Source: Eunapius fragilis
Taxonomy: Eukaryota > Porifera > Demospongiae > Spongillida > Spongillidae
DNA length: 64,000 nt
Assembly (NCBI GenBank): GCA_963681505.1
Contig: OY811979.1
Span: 8,869,311 to 8,933,310, forward strand
Direction of reading: 5' to 3'
Shown here: piece after piece, positions 1 to 12,717 of the stretch
Layout of the letters: every line of letters begins with the position of its first letter
Position numbering within the stretch: position 1 is the stretch's first letter
Position numbers and translations under genes: made by a program
Notes under the pieces: generated by a model
Told to the model about the DNA's origin: nothing
The model's database searches: none
What the model saw: the letters and a program-made list of their open reading frames with translations, nothing else

Positions 1-1063
1 ATCACCCTCGTAGAAATGAACAACCATACAAGCTCAACTACAATACGTGATTGCAAAAGGGTTTGAGCTTACGCACGTTATCTTAGCCTTTGGATCACGT
101 AGGCTCGATCAACTCGAGGTTTTCATGTCGCCACGCGCCACCGTAAACTCCCAACTTGTTTACGCAACTGATGGACACAGGGAAAAGTTTCAAAATCCCA
201 GCCTTGGGTTTTTTTTTTTTTTTTTTTTTTTAACTAAAAGCCATCCTGGAATTGACATGGGGAATATCGCAAAAACCATCCTGGGATTTGGCGTCCAGGG
301 TGGATTTATAGCTTAAAAACCATGCTGGGTTTGTCGAACAAAAACCATGTTGAGCTCATTTTTATTCATTGCTTCAACATGGTTTTTTGTTCGACAAACC
401 CAGTATGGTTTTTAAGCTATAGTCACCCTGGACGCCAAATCCCAGGATGGTTGTTGCCATGCTAGATGCTCAATTCCAGGATGGCTTTTTGTTTAAAAAA
501 GAAAAACAAGGCTGGGATTTTGAAACTTTTTCCTGTGGGAGACGCAGACCGGTGTAACCAAGTGATGCTCACGTGACAAGCAACTTGCAAAATGTCAGGT
601 CCACCTCCGGATGGCCTGGGCTATCGATTCGAGGGAGGGTGGGGCACTTGATGGGAAGTGTCTCTGGGGTTAAAATAGCAATAACGGAACAATGGCTGAG
701 CAATCGGAAGATAAATGAATGACAACTATCAAACGCCGCAGTTTTGTAACCGCTCATCACATCTCAAACGAAAAGGCGGAAAAAAATAGCGGGTGCAGTG
801 TTGTAAATGTGCTGCAAATTTGAACGCGAAAAGGCATTCTTTCATCGAGATCCATTGAAATCTAACTGTTCTGGTTGTTTAATCATGAGGACCCCCCCAG
901 GGAGTAAATAAAAACATTCGACAACAAAATGCAGTAGTAAAATGGTCCGGTAATATATGTAGTAAGTTTGAAGGACAGAGCTTTCAAGGTCGCAACGATA
1001 CTGCAAAATGAATTGAAGACATGTTAAAAATCACATAAGCCCAGTTTTCTCTTGCACTGCCCC
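1..1063 (-). mobile_element. Foldback DNA transposon, partial copy (one arm)
   Basis: This segment is the arm of an element whose complete copy lies at 16406-23491. Positions 1-175 and 541-1063 match 22790-23491 in the same orientation and the left arm (19036-20060) in reverse. The outer end is CAGTTTTCTCTTGCACTGCCCC at 1042-1063 less two bases, shared by all three ends seen in the window. The other end lies beyond the window start. No coding sequence is visible. A younger palindromic element sits inside it at 176-537. The family is defined here only by self-comparison; the superfamily is not recognised and no target duplication can be tested for this truncated copy. Confidence 0.85.
176..537. 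mobile_element. Nested palindromic MITE, 362 bp, 3-bp target duplication
   Basis: The element begins CACAGGGAAAAGTTTC and ends with its complement GAAACTTTTTCCTGTG, and almost its whole length folds back on itself around a centre near 350. The flanks are GGA at 173-175 and GGA at 538-540. The related arm at 22951-22970 reads straight through with one GGA, which is the empty site, so insertion with a 3-bp duplication is directly visible. CAC.. termini with 3-bp duplications recall CACTA/EnSpm-type elements (family knowledge), but there is no transposase here and the class is a guess. A T tract at 209-230 lies inside. Confidence 0.85.
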
Positions 1064-1262
1064 AAATACAACGAAAACGCGCCGAAGTAACATGATAACA
1101 GTAAAAAGTGGCTGGGGCGATACATCTTCACGTGCTGTATTGCGTAGCCACGTCCAAACCATGATTATTAATGCCCCTCCCCTCGCAAAAAAATTCTGGA
1201 TCCGCCCCTGACCAGGCTGTTAAATGTATATCTAGTAACTCTTACCCAAATCTGGCTATAAG
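1064..1262. other. Spacer with a decayed hAT-like MITE end
   Basis: This is the spacer between the transposon end and the stop of the ankyrin gene. The string CTGGATCCGCCCCTG at 1196-1210 matches the terminus of the hAT-like MITE at 11419-11684, but the partner end is not recognisable, so this is a solo or decayed end. Nothing else is supported. Confidence 0.4.
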
Positions 1263-2791
1263 TTAACTTTGAACACTGAACACATTCGCAACACACAGAG
1301 ATTTAGAACAAGGTTGATCTAACGTCCCCTGTGGTGAAGGGGTCTGTGTGATGGCAGTGGTCCCTTCCTGGGGGGGCCTGCCCTTCTTGATTCTGGGTTT
1401 CTTGGGAGGTGGGGGCTGCGCTGGAGCTTCTTCCAGAGCCATCTTGCTTTTGTCTTCATGGCTCTCCCTAGACTTGACCCCTGGGTGAGGAGGGGGGATT
1501 AGATGTCCAGGCACATGCAAACTTAAATTTGCTGTGACTTTACTTTTGACATACGACAACTCGAGAGCAGCAGACGCAAAGTTTCAACATTTCCCACCAT
1601 AGTGCCCATGTGGAGGGGGATAACACCATCGTCATTCTGGTGATTGACGTCATGTCCTTCACTAGTAAGTAGTCTTACAATATTACTGTCCCCGAAGGCA
1701 GCCACGTGCAACAGAGTACCTGCCTCATCGTTTGGGTGGCCTATGAGCTCACTCCATAAGATCTCTGTCACCTTACTGGTGCATGGATGATGGTGTTGGA
1801 TGTGTGTCTGTGTGCATCTGTGAGTATGTATGTGAGCGTGTGTGGCCAAAGGATTTCTGACCTGGTGTCTCCCTCTATGATGGCTGAGATCAGGTCTTCC
1901 TGCTCTTCGACCGACATGTCACTCAGATCAGATCCGGGCAAACCCAGTGGGGGTTGAACTCAAAGACTCTCCCAGCTCAAGGGAATTGTCTGACCAAGCG
2001 GATATCACCAGGGATGGAGAAATGTTGCTCCAACCTCGACCATCTACAATGGATGAACCTCGTCCATCCGAATTTGAGATGTATCTGGACAACCATCTAT
2101 ACGTGTTGTGTGAACTTCACAATTCCTGCTGGAGGATGATAGTGGAGTGTGCTGGTTACTTGCCCAGAACAGTGATGGTACAGAAGTGGTATCCCTCAGG
2201 TATGTAACAGGTACCAATGCGGGACCAGAACAAGAGTCACGCCCCTAATGAGTACTAGGTATCACATTGTCTGTCACTTGGTGGGAGGGGGAGGAGGAGG
2301 ATGGAGAGGGGGAGGGGGAGGGGGAGTAAACTACATGTACTAACATTCAAGCACACAGAATGCATTCAAATCCAATATGCTGGAAGTGCACACTGACACA
2401 CAATGTTTGTACACCAGGGACACACCTCATTAAATAAATGCTTGGCCACTCCCCTTGCCAGGGTAGGCCACTCCCCTTGCCACCTCCTCAGCAGCAGCAG
2501 ACAACTCAAAACAACAACCTATCTGACCACACCTCCCTGCTGCGAGGACACAACAGGCTGGATATGGTACAATGTGCAAGCTTTGATGTAGGGGGGACAG
2601 TGGGAAGGGAGAGGGAAAGTGGGGAGAGTATACTATGTTAGAAGACAAAATGTACCACCGGGATGACGTCAGGTAGATATTTAGACATTTTCTTACCCAA
2701 GCTCTCAACCAGGAGGGTCTCTGATGGGTCACCTGGTTTGTGGTCTTTGGTAAGGACCTTGGCCATGACTGCTGGTTCTCCTGGCATGTGT
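1263..2791 (-). CDS. Ankyrin-repeat protein with basic C-terminal tail (3' exons of gene)
   Basis: Four exons on the minus strand join in phase: 2791-2697, 1958-1862, 1775-1555 and 1480-1263 (stop at 1263-1265). The third exon encodes one clear and one degenerate ankyrin repeat, with TLLHVAAFGDSNIVRLL and VIPLHMGTMVGNVETLRLLL. The last exon is acidic then basic, ending in a stretch with PPPPKKPRIKKGRPP, which has the look of a nuclear localisation or AT-hook-like motif. Donors are GTAAGA, GTCAGA and GTATGT. The acceptor before 1958 (TTTGAG) is weak. Exons upstream of 2791 are needed (phase 2 entry) and were not found. Function is unknown; ankyrin repeats bind partner proteins. Reading phase and ankyrin spacing support the gene; the precise 5' part is uncertain. 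Confidence 0.6.
2049..2200 (+). CDS. Possible isolated exon, unknown protein
   Basis: An open plus-strand stretch from an ATG at 2049 runs to a good donor (CAG|GTATGT, near 2200). It encodes about 50 residues rich in Trp, Cys and acidic residues. It lies in the intron between the first two exons of the minus-strand ankyrin gene. No family is recognised and no following exon was located. It could be chance. Confidence 0.25.
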
Positions 2792-2799
2792 CTGAATGG

Positions 2800-3425
2800 G
2801 TTATAATAGCTGTGGTGAAATGTGAGTGCGTGTTGTGTAGGAATCCATGTGCGCGTGTCAATGGAACCACACGAGCGTACCTAGAACGGCCGTTGGGTCC
2901 CCAACGTTCGCTACAAATATCTTGTCCTGTCGGAAAATGACCGCCGACATATTGATGTTGAAATGGTCGACGCATGTAAACATTTTGTAATATTTCATAA
3001 TAATTATCAGACAATTGAATACGGCAAATTGAACCACGTTGGTGTTACAGCTACGTCGCTACGGAGATGATATATAAGATATTATCTCTGGTCGCTAGTA
3101 CAGCCAGGTCATTGGATCTGCAAACAGTCATGTGAAAGTGATTGATGGACATGTGCACATGAGGTGAGACAACAGGAACAATTAGTATGCACTTACACAA
3201 ACGTCCACTTTTGTGCCCAAATGATTACGGATACGAATAGGAATGCACGTGCAGTGCTGTTCTAGCCTCTTATACTTGTTTGGAAAACACGCTGAGGGTT
3301 GCACAAATCAAATCCACACATTTGGCCCTCCTATTATCACGTGATTAAGCCCTTAACAAGAAGCCTCCGTACATATTGTGTGACAGCTGGATTTAGTGTG
3401 CACCCGTGACCAGGAATTAGGAAAT
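2800..3425. other. Non-coding stretch, nothing recognised
   Basis: Between the ankyrin exon at 2791 and the GA-rich repeat I see no convincing exon, RNA gene or transposon end on either strand. A 5' exon of the ankyrin gene could be hidden here. The minus-strand open frame across 2430-3014 has no recognisable protein character beyond the exon already listed. Confidence 0.5.
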
Positions 3426-3429
3426 TCAC

Positions 3430-3950
3430 CCTAACCCTAAGAGGTCACAAAGGGGGAGGTCACAAAAGAGGAAGTCATAGGAGGGGAGAGGTCACAAAAG
3501 GGAAGGTCACAGGAGGGGAGGAGGTCACAAAAGAGGAGGAGGGGTCACAGGAGGGGGAGGTTACAAAAGAGGAAGAGGTCACAAAAGAGGTCACAGGAGG
3601 GGGAGGTCTCAAAAGAGGAAGCAAAAGGAAGGTGTGGTGACAAAAGGGGAGGTCACAAAAGAGGAGGGGAGGTCACAAAAGAGGAGGAGGGGAGGTCACA
3701 AAAGAGGAGGGGAGGTCACAAAAGATGAGGGGGAGGTCCCAGGAGGAGGAGGTCACAAAAGAGGAGGGGAGGGGAGGTCACAGGAGGAGGAGGTCACAAA
3801 AGAGGAGGGGAGGGGAGGTCACAAAAAAGGTCACTAGAGGGGAGTCTCAAAAGAGGAGGGGGAGGAGGTCACAAAATAGGTCACAGGAGGGGGAGGTCAT
3901 AAAAGGGGAGGAGGGGGAGGTCACAGGAGGGGAGGAGGTCCCTTTACACC
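3430..3950. repeat. GA-rich minisatellite
   Basis: Irregular tandem copies of a roughly 19-24 bp unit based on AGGTCACAAAAGAGGAGG, with G-run length changing from unit to unit. The array is open in several frames on the plus strand, which follows from the repeat, and is not evidence of a gene. It ends at 3950, just before the hAT-like scrap GGATCTGCC at 4072. Confidence 0.9.
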
Positions 3951-4109
3951 ACAACAATGGTGACCCCATACACAGCAAGCCTACTGCCAGTTAATTAATT
4001 AATTTTATGAATTAATTATAAACTGGACTTCGGAGGGGGGTGCCCGGACACCCTAGACCCCCCTCCCCCTGGATCTGCCTATGCACATCCCACATTTATC
4101 CTTGCACAG

Positions 4110-4205
4110 CACAGGCATTATTCAGGATAACATATAAGCATTATTCAGGATAACATATAAGCATTATTCAGGATAACATATAAACAGCATTATTCAGGAC
4201 AACAT
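4110..4205. repeat. 23-bp tandem repeat, about 4 copies
   Basis: Units of CATTATTCAGGATAACATAT plus AAG repeat four times with small changes. It lies downstream of the semaphorin stop codon (minus strand), so it may be in that gene's 3' untranslated region. Confidence 0.9.
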
Positions 4206-4271
4206 ATAACAGTGATTAGGCAAGAGCAGAGAGTGATACACATGACAGTGTACCGAGGCCACACGCCCACA

Positions 4272-5012
4272 CTATGCAGCCACATGGAGAGAAGTGTAGT
4301 CATGTTGCTGTGCCTTTGAACCACCACCACCCACAGCCATCATTGTGAGGGAGCGGAGATGGGCCTCTGGCTTTGGAGGGGCTGTCTCCAGCACACCATA
4401 CACATGGTTGGCCCCAGTCATCTGTGGTAGTCCCACCTTGCCCATCTCCGTGCCCCCAGTGGTATCATAGATGTGTGCAGCACTAGTGACACTGCAGGTA
4501 GGGTCAGCCTGAGACTTGGTGGTCAATGGTGAGTCTGGGGACCCGAGGGGTTGGCCAGGAAAGAACCTGCACAAATGAATCACAATATTTTTGTATCAAC
4601 TTCTGTTTTGGTAAGATGCACTTAGCCATGCATCTCAACAAATAACACATATCCCCACACATAGTCCTTCAAGGTGTGAGGAGACCACATTGGAATACAT
4701 AGGTGGAGCTGAAAATCCATGGCAGAGACATCAATGCACATTTATTATTTGTACATGCATGTTTAGTATACGGATATACACCAGGAATCATAAAAATACT
4801 TAAGGAGGGCTGAGAGCTAATCTTTTGGAATAAGATGTTCAGTAACAGCCGCGATGCCATGAATGTTATAACTGAACATTACCTAGCAGATGGTAATCTA
4901 TCGGATTGCTACCATAAGAAAACGGACCTACCTAGTGGTATTTTTTTCTTTTCAAGCTATTTTCTCCTCCATCACCCCATACCTCCACCACGCCATACCT
5001 CCATAACCTCAT

Positions 5013-5063
<51 letters not shown>

Positions 5064-8000
5064 CTTTACTGCGCCCTCAGTACAGCAGGTCTTGCCACAG
5101 CACATGTACACACAGAATATCACCACCAGGATGGCTATGACAGGGAGGGTGACCCCTAGGGAGGGGCCAAGGTACAATGCCCTCTGGTCAGAGGGGGACT
5201 GTGGAGTGATGAGGGGAGCAGTGCTGGGTATGAGGGGAGCAATGCTGGGTGTGAGGGTGATGTCTGTGATGGTGGAGGGGGTAGTTATTGCATCTAAATA
5301 TAGAGACAGGGGAATGGGGAGGAGGACATTAGATAAACAAGGGGTGGGTCAAGCACTCACTTGATCCATTGCAACCAACTACCATTCTGTAGTGATGGCC
5401 TGAATAAGACTGGAGAGGGAAGAGGGAGGGGAGAGGAGGAGGGGATTGTATATGTCATCAAGTGATCTCTCATGGGACATAGGACATAGCATACCATCCA
5501 TTTCTTGGGGTCTAATACTACAGTACTCATGCAAGATCCCTTTGGATGTATTACATGATGTGATTTAGAGAGAACTGTATTCTACTATCACACACACACA
5601 CACATACATGTACAGTCCTTACATGGTGATATTGAGGTCTGAGGTATACTTTACACACTGACTGGTAACGTTGTTCCACACACAGTAGGGATCTCTGGAG
5701 CCCACACAGTCACTGAAGAAAGGGATTATGAGGGAGAGGAAGAGAGTGATAGAGAGAGGGGGATAGGCTAAGGGTGATGTGTGTGTGTGACCATTCAGAT
5801 ATGATCTTCTTGAGAGAAGAGAACTAGACAAGGGGGGGGGGGGGGGGGGGGGGGCAGAGGTGTGGTCATGTGGGTATGAAGTCTTACCTGCAGTCCAGGT
5901 ATTGACTACACCTCTCCAGTGGCAGTCTGTAGATGCCATTGTCAGTGTTCACATAGAGGTACCTCACTCCACTCTGAGATGTGGACATACGGGAATTTAA
6001 TAGTTAATTGACCGAGGGGTGTGGTCAGAACTTACATGATTTCTTATCTCCATCTGACGCACACTTGATGCATCATCACCAAGCTGGGGGCGAGGGGGAG
6101 GGGGGAGAGGGAGGGTTGGGGTGGTGGTGGGGAGTTACAAAGGTCAGCCCCTTGTTACATCAGGTCTAATTAATGCTCTCCACCAACACAGGCATGGATA
6201 TATATAGTACAGTGCTTGTAGTGCTTGATAATATGCCTACATAGCAGTTACAGTATTACCTTCTCTCTCCCCCCTTCCCCCAACACAAAAACTACGTGAA
6301 TTCATTCGTGTATAATGCTAACAGGTTTTTACAGGTTAAACAGTAACAGAGTGATGACATTTGGACTAAACATACATTGAGCATAGCTGGATACTTGCCA
6401 TGAGCCATGGTACTACCTTATCTGCCCCCACTCATAGCTTTCCCCCACGTTCCACCTCTGGCCTCATATTCCTGTCATATCAGTCCTCACCACTGTGGAG
6501 TGTGCCCCCAATATGCACCCACAAAGGCCCCACATGTGTCTACACAAGCTATTCCCTCATGTACGCGCCCAATGGCAATGGAAAAAAACCACACCCCCAA
6601 TGGAAAGGCAAGGCAAATCATTACTGATACATTCCACATGAGAATGATGACTAACCTTGATGTTTTCAGCAATCACAGGGAAGAGAGTCCCATTAAAGGC
6701 CATAGCCAACTTGAGCACTGACCCAACGTCTATTGGTGAATGAGGAGTACTCACTAGTGAACACACATGCACACACACATACACACACACACACATGTAC
6801 ACACACGCACACACACATACTTGTTCCAAGGAAGAGGACATCTTGTATTGTACATGATGATCCATTTAGCACACAGGTCTGGTCTACAGCCATCTTTGTT
6901 ACCCTGTTAAGAGGAAGGGATGGTGACATGAGATGTGATCACCACAGGGGGTAAGGCCTTACACCACACCACTCAGCACAGCCAGAGGGTCAGGGGTGTA
7001 TTGGGCTATCGATTGTACCAAGTTGATCCTCTGGGAGCCCTAATCTGACCTGCCATTATAAGAGCACTAGAGAAATAGAATGAGCAATGGTGACAGGTCA
7101 CACACACACACACACACACACACACACCACACATGCACACACACACATGCACACACACACACGTACACACACACATGCACACACACATGCACACACACAC
7201 ATGCACACACACACACACACATATACCTCCACATAGGCATTTGCAATATTTTTACCGCTGAAAGGATCAAAGACCTGTGACCTGAAGATGTCAAATACTC
7301 CTTTGTTGTTGTTGCCATTGGGGACAAGGGCATCACTGTCATTGGCCCGGTAGACACAGATAGAGGTCTGGGGACTGTACCTGATGACAAAAAAGTAACA
7401 CACCATGCACAAAAAGTAAACACGACTGTTAGCTCCACCCCTACCCCCCCCCCCCCCCCCTGTGTACTTATTAAAATTATCAATATGCTTGCATCTATTG
7501 CATTTAGCTATGATTTAATTGTATAAATCAGGTCTTTGACCATCGCCTTCTTTGACCCTAGCCTTCAAACAGAGCATGTAGTAATTGCAATGGGAGCATA
7601 TGCAGTGACGGTAGAGTCTGGTAAGGTGACCACAGTGTTTTTCACCCCCCCCCCCCCCCCCCCCCTCCCAAACTCAACGCCTATGCTGTGTTACATAATC
7701 CTTATAATTGCATAGTGCTCTTTTTGGTACTCAAAACTATGGCAATGTGAGGGAACAGAAACAGAGGGGGAGGATGGGGAGAAGGTAACATGGGATGGGG
7801 AGGAGGTGGAATGGGGAGGAGCTGGCAGGGGAAGTCCATGATGGAATGGCGGTGAGGGAAACTGACCTTGTGTAATCAGTGAAGGTTCCATACATAAGCT
7901 CCACCCACTCTCCTCCAGCATAGTACCGCCCAGGTCGACTGAAGACCACACTCTCTGTGGAGTGAAGGGATGACATAATGATGCCAACAGCCTTAGACCA

Positions 8001-11000
8001 TCATGGGAATGTGCATTCATGTGCATGTTAGCATTCACCACTTACGTAGGAGGTTAGGTCTGAGAGGACCAGAGGAACATTGACATGTTATGTTGGCCTT
8101 GAACAGGGTGGTGGGAAAGGGAAGACCATTTGGTCTACTGACTGACCCTGGGTCATTCTGGGGTAGGGGGGAGGGGGGAAAGCATGTAAACAAGTAAATA
8201 AAAAACATTCTCTATGAGAAAGTTGGTGGCATATAGGATTTGAAGACATGGTGGTGTAAAAAGGAAGGAAACAAGGGTCTAATAATAAGGGAAAATGGAA
8301 TAGTCCTATATTTAGCACACGAACAACATACTATATCCTACATATAGAAATGTGCTAAATATAGGACTATTCCATTTTCCCTTATTATTAGACCCTTGTT
8401 TCCTTCCTTTTTACACCACCATGTCTTCAAATCCTATATGCCACCAACTTTCTCATAGAGAATGTTTTTTATTTACTTGTTTCATTGATTTTTATTCATA
8501 CCCGATTATGAGCCGTATAGCATGTTAAGTAATCCATCTTGATATGAGAGGAAGGTTGTAAAGGTACGACATACATGTACCTTTGAGTGACCTTAACTCT
8601 TTCGCCGCCACGAGATGCACGTTCAGGACTATGGCAATATCGCTGTCTTTTTTCAGGATCTGCTCGATACCTTGCACGTCGAGAGGTCCGTTCCTTTTCA
8701 GGATCTGAGAGGGCTTTAAGGGGCGGCCGAAATAGAAGAGAGGTTATTAATTGTCGCCCCAGCGCGATCGAACCCACGAACGCATTTTGTATCGGGCCAG
8801 ACTGAAGCAGACAGCACCCTCTCCCCCCCCCCCCCCCCCCCCCCCCTTCCTAGTCTACTAATCGCATCTCGATACCTTGCGCGTCGAGAGGTCCGTTTCT
8901 TTTCAGGCTCTGCTCGATATTTTTCACGTTGAGAGGCCCGCTTCTTTTCAGGCTCTGCTTTGTAGTTCCGCTCGGGCTGAATCTAATACGTCGACTCTAG
9001 TTTTGAGGTACTATGCTCGTCGTCTTTTCCTGACGTGAAGGCATTTTGAAAAAAAAGAACTTCACTAAGTTACAAAGAGCGTCAAACTTACAACGATCGA
9101 ATAACAAGAACGATTATAGTACGCACGTGCACGTTGTTAAAAATACATAATCGCCACAGTGAATTACCACTACGTGTAGTGCCCAGACCGTACACATTTG
9201 ATTACATGATGTATACTGCTAATACTTCGTATAAAGAGCGAAGTAGGACCTATCCGCGTCGTGTCAGTGCAGTAAGCTTAACTATACGTGATTTGCTAAC
9301 ACAACCACCGATATATGTCATGTAGCCTCGAGACGTTTTGACCACAGAAGCGAAAATGCCAGCGAATTCTGAAGCCATTGGTGTGATTTTCATTTCTTAA
9401 AAGTGTTCCTATCCCGAGTTATGCGTGGCCAAGAACAAGAAGAAGAAGAACGAGAAATACGTGGGACTGGGTACGAGTTTCGAAAATTGTTTTGTTCTCT
9501 ACAACCACGCGGTTCTGTGACATCAAACAAACACGAAACTACTTGTTGTTACCTTCTTGTACGACGACGATAACAAGATAAGCCATCCGCTCGTCGGGAG
9601 TCTTGTTAGAAGCGGGTCGCGTTTTTTTAATGACATTCATAATCGGGGTCAAATCCTATATGAGAGTTATAACGTAACTCTCGATAGGTCTGGGGAAGAC
9701 AGAATAATTACCCTCACCTGACATAGCCGTACTAATTTGTTGGTCACCACCTGAGGTACGGGTATGATATCAGGACGAGCAAAACATCTCAACTATCACA
9801 CGACAGTAATACTTTTGGAATGGTCTGGGGACCAGTATGCTTAGTAACATAGTGCAAGCTTCATGGGCGGCGTGATGGTTGTAGTTATTAAGTGTAGTTA
9901 CAAAGGGTTTTGTGGTTCCCATTAGTTCTGCTCCCAACAAAACTAGTTCTTAAGGTAGGTATCTAAAATTACGTCTTACAAGTTATCTAATTATGCATCT
10001 TACATAGACCGTATAGTCGATTGTTTACCAAAATATAACATCGACTATTTTATATGAAAGTGGCTCTTCCAGCTAAAAGTTAAGTATTTGTTTGAAGAAG
10101 TTTCCATTTTAAATTTGAATTGCTCAGTTCTCTTCACCTCTCCAAATAAACGTTTGTATAAATAGCGAATAACTAGAGTAAACGCTTTGGTGCTTCAATT
10201 GTTGTTTGGTGTAACCTCTTTTGTTAGTGAAGAGTTGTTTAAATGCCTTCACATCAGGAAAAAGAAACGAGCGAAACGATGTGCGAAATATCTTTAAGTT
10301 CGAGACAATGTTTTAGAATTGGCACGGCCATCCTATAGTGATACATAATATTCACAGTGATTTCAGTGATTTGGGTATGAACAAAAATCAAGGAAACAAG
10401 TAACTAAAACCATTTTCTACTAGAAAGTTAATTGGTAGTTATATAGGATTTGAAAGGCAATTGGTGGTGTAAAAAGCATGAAAACAAGGCCTTATCAAAA
10501 GGGAAAATGTAATAGTCCTATATTTCTAGGGCATGTGTTGTTTGTGTGCTAAATATAGTACTATTACATTTTCCTTGCTTTTACACCACTAACTGCCTTC
10601 AAATCCTTTGTACCACCAACTTTCTCATAGAGAATGTTTTTAGTTACTTGTGTAACAATAATGGATTCCGCATATTATAACAGCACCTTACACTCCCTAA
10701 TGCATATCATTTCCTGTGCTTGTACTTCATTCAGAAACATACATGCATGCACAGCTTCAAAACAACTCACCAATGTCGCAGGGTCTTGTTCCCTCACAAA
10801 GATCTGGAGTTGGGGTGCCTGAGAACCCCTGTGGGAGTGGTCCCCTCATCTGGTAGTCTGCCTTGTACACATCTACTATTACCAGATAAGCTGAAACAGA
10901 AAGTAGTATATGCCATATATGGAGTGTGTGTGGTGAGTGTGATGGGCTTACGGCTGAACCATGTGGTAAGATTGAAGACATTATTTGAAGTGGTAAAACC

Positions 11001-12644
11001 AAACTTGAGAGAGTTGTTCAATGAAGTAGGATCATTGGGGTTAAAAGTATGAAACGTAAGGCTGGTACCAGAGGCAACAAAGAAGTTAGTGTTCCTGGAT
11101 GTAGCCACTGAGAGGGTGGAAGGGGGAGGAGGGTGTGGAGGGGCCAGAGAGTATAAGGATTAAATACAGGCCAAGTGTGGTTTCTCTCTACAGTTGAAGA
11201 ATATGCCTATTGATGGAATGTTTGGATCTGATGTGAGCAGTGTGGAAGATGATGGAACAGCGTCTGTTGCCACGGAAAGGATTCCATCTAATGTCTAATA
11301 GGGTGATGAGATGGGAGGGTGATGGGTCAGGAAAGTGACCAGTGTGATGGGATGGGGAGGAAAGATGGGGATGCAGTGATGATATGGGGAGGAGGGTGAT
11401 GGGATGGGGAGGAGGGACAGTGGCGGATCCAGGGAGGGGGGGGCACCTGGCCCCATGCCCCTCCCCTTTCGTTCATCTAATTATGTATTCATAGTCGCAC
11501 AATATAGCGTTTAAAATTGCATTTTGAACATACAGCTATCAAAAGCGTCCGTGCTTCGCGCAGGAGGGGGCATATACCCCTCCCACATCCACCCCCTTTC
11601 GGTGAACCACACCCATTTCTCACTTAATTCTAACTTATCATTATTGGTGCCCCCCCTCCGTTCAAAATTCCTGGATCCGCCCCTGGAGGGAGGTATAATC
11701 CAGAGGATGAAGATGGTGATATGATTACAAAACCTGCAACTTACGTTGGTGCAAAGGGCGTTGATTGGAATCAGCCTCACATGCTCCTTCTCCTCTCCCA
11801 CCTTGATCCCACAGTAAACGTCAGCCATTACTTTAATCAGCTAGTCCCTTACATTTTAAACAGCTAGTCAATAAATGTCCCTTGTACTAACTAGCTAATT
11901 ACTAAACATCCTTGCGTTAAATGTCCCTTACATTAACCAGTGAGCACTGAGGTCCACCACTTGCACACACCACCACTGTGGTAGGGCTATCTGGGAGAGA
12001 TGAGTACAGACGTACCAGGTTGGTGGGACACACCTGGGAGGAGAGGGAGAGGGGTACACACATTCTTGAACACTCAGGAAATGGAGCACGTATCCATGTG
12101 TGATTGTCTGCTAGCCTCGTCCCCAGGCTGTTTTTCCCATATTAAAGTTGGGAAGGGCATTTGGGGGGGGGGGGGGAGAAACAGCCTAATATTATCACGG
12201 TGCGTATGAACTATCCATTACCCTATTTTTAGTTTGTTAATTCTCTTTCCATACCAGCCTACAGTGTAACATTAAAACAGCCTGGGGATGGGGCTAACTT
12301 CCTGCATACTACTGCACACTACGGCACACCCCTCTGCCTACCGATCCAGAGGGCAGACATGGTACATCCTGCTTCTGCACAAGCGTCAGGTTTTCCCCCA
12401 ACAGGTACAGTGCACCACTGGTTGGAGCATTTGAAAATATAGGGGGACACGATTATGAAAATAAATTTAAATAATAATAATGCACGACAGGCTCAACCTC
12501 CATCTGTTGGTGAGGACCAATGACATTATCCTCCTCACCAGGCATGCATGTGTGTCCATATAGGCTATGTTTGTCTATCTTGGATTGGCATTGAGTGCTG
12601 CTTATGTGTCCACACACATGCACGCTAACACGTATACGCACACG

Positions 12645-12717
<73 letters not shown>

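Noticed and set aside
2430-3014. 194-codon minus-strand frame
   Set aside because: Its frame differs from the ankyrin exon at 2697-2791 and it shows no protein family character.
3634-3994. Gly/Arg/Lys-rich small proteins
   Set aside because: Translation of the GA-rich minisatellite.
7067-7483. Cys/Val-rich proteins from CA/GT arrays (also 12453, 14170, 26601, 50223)
   Set aside because: Microsatellite translations; real coding here is only the flanking semaphorin exons.
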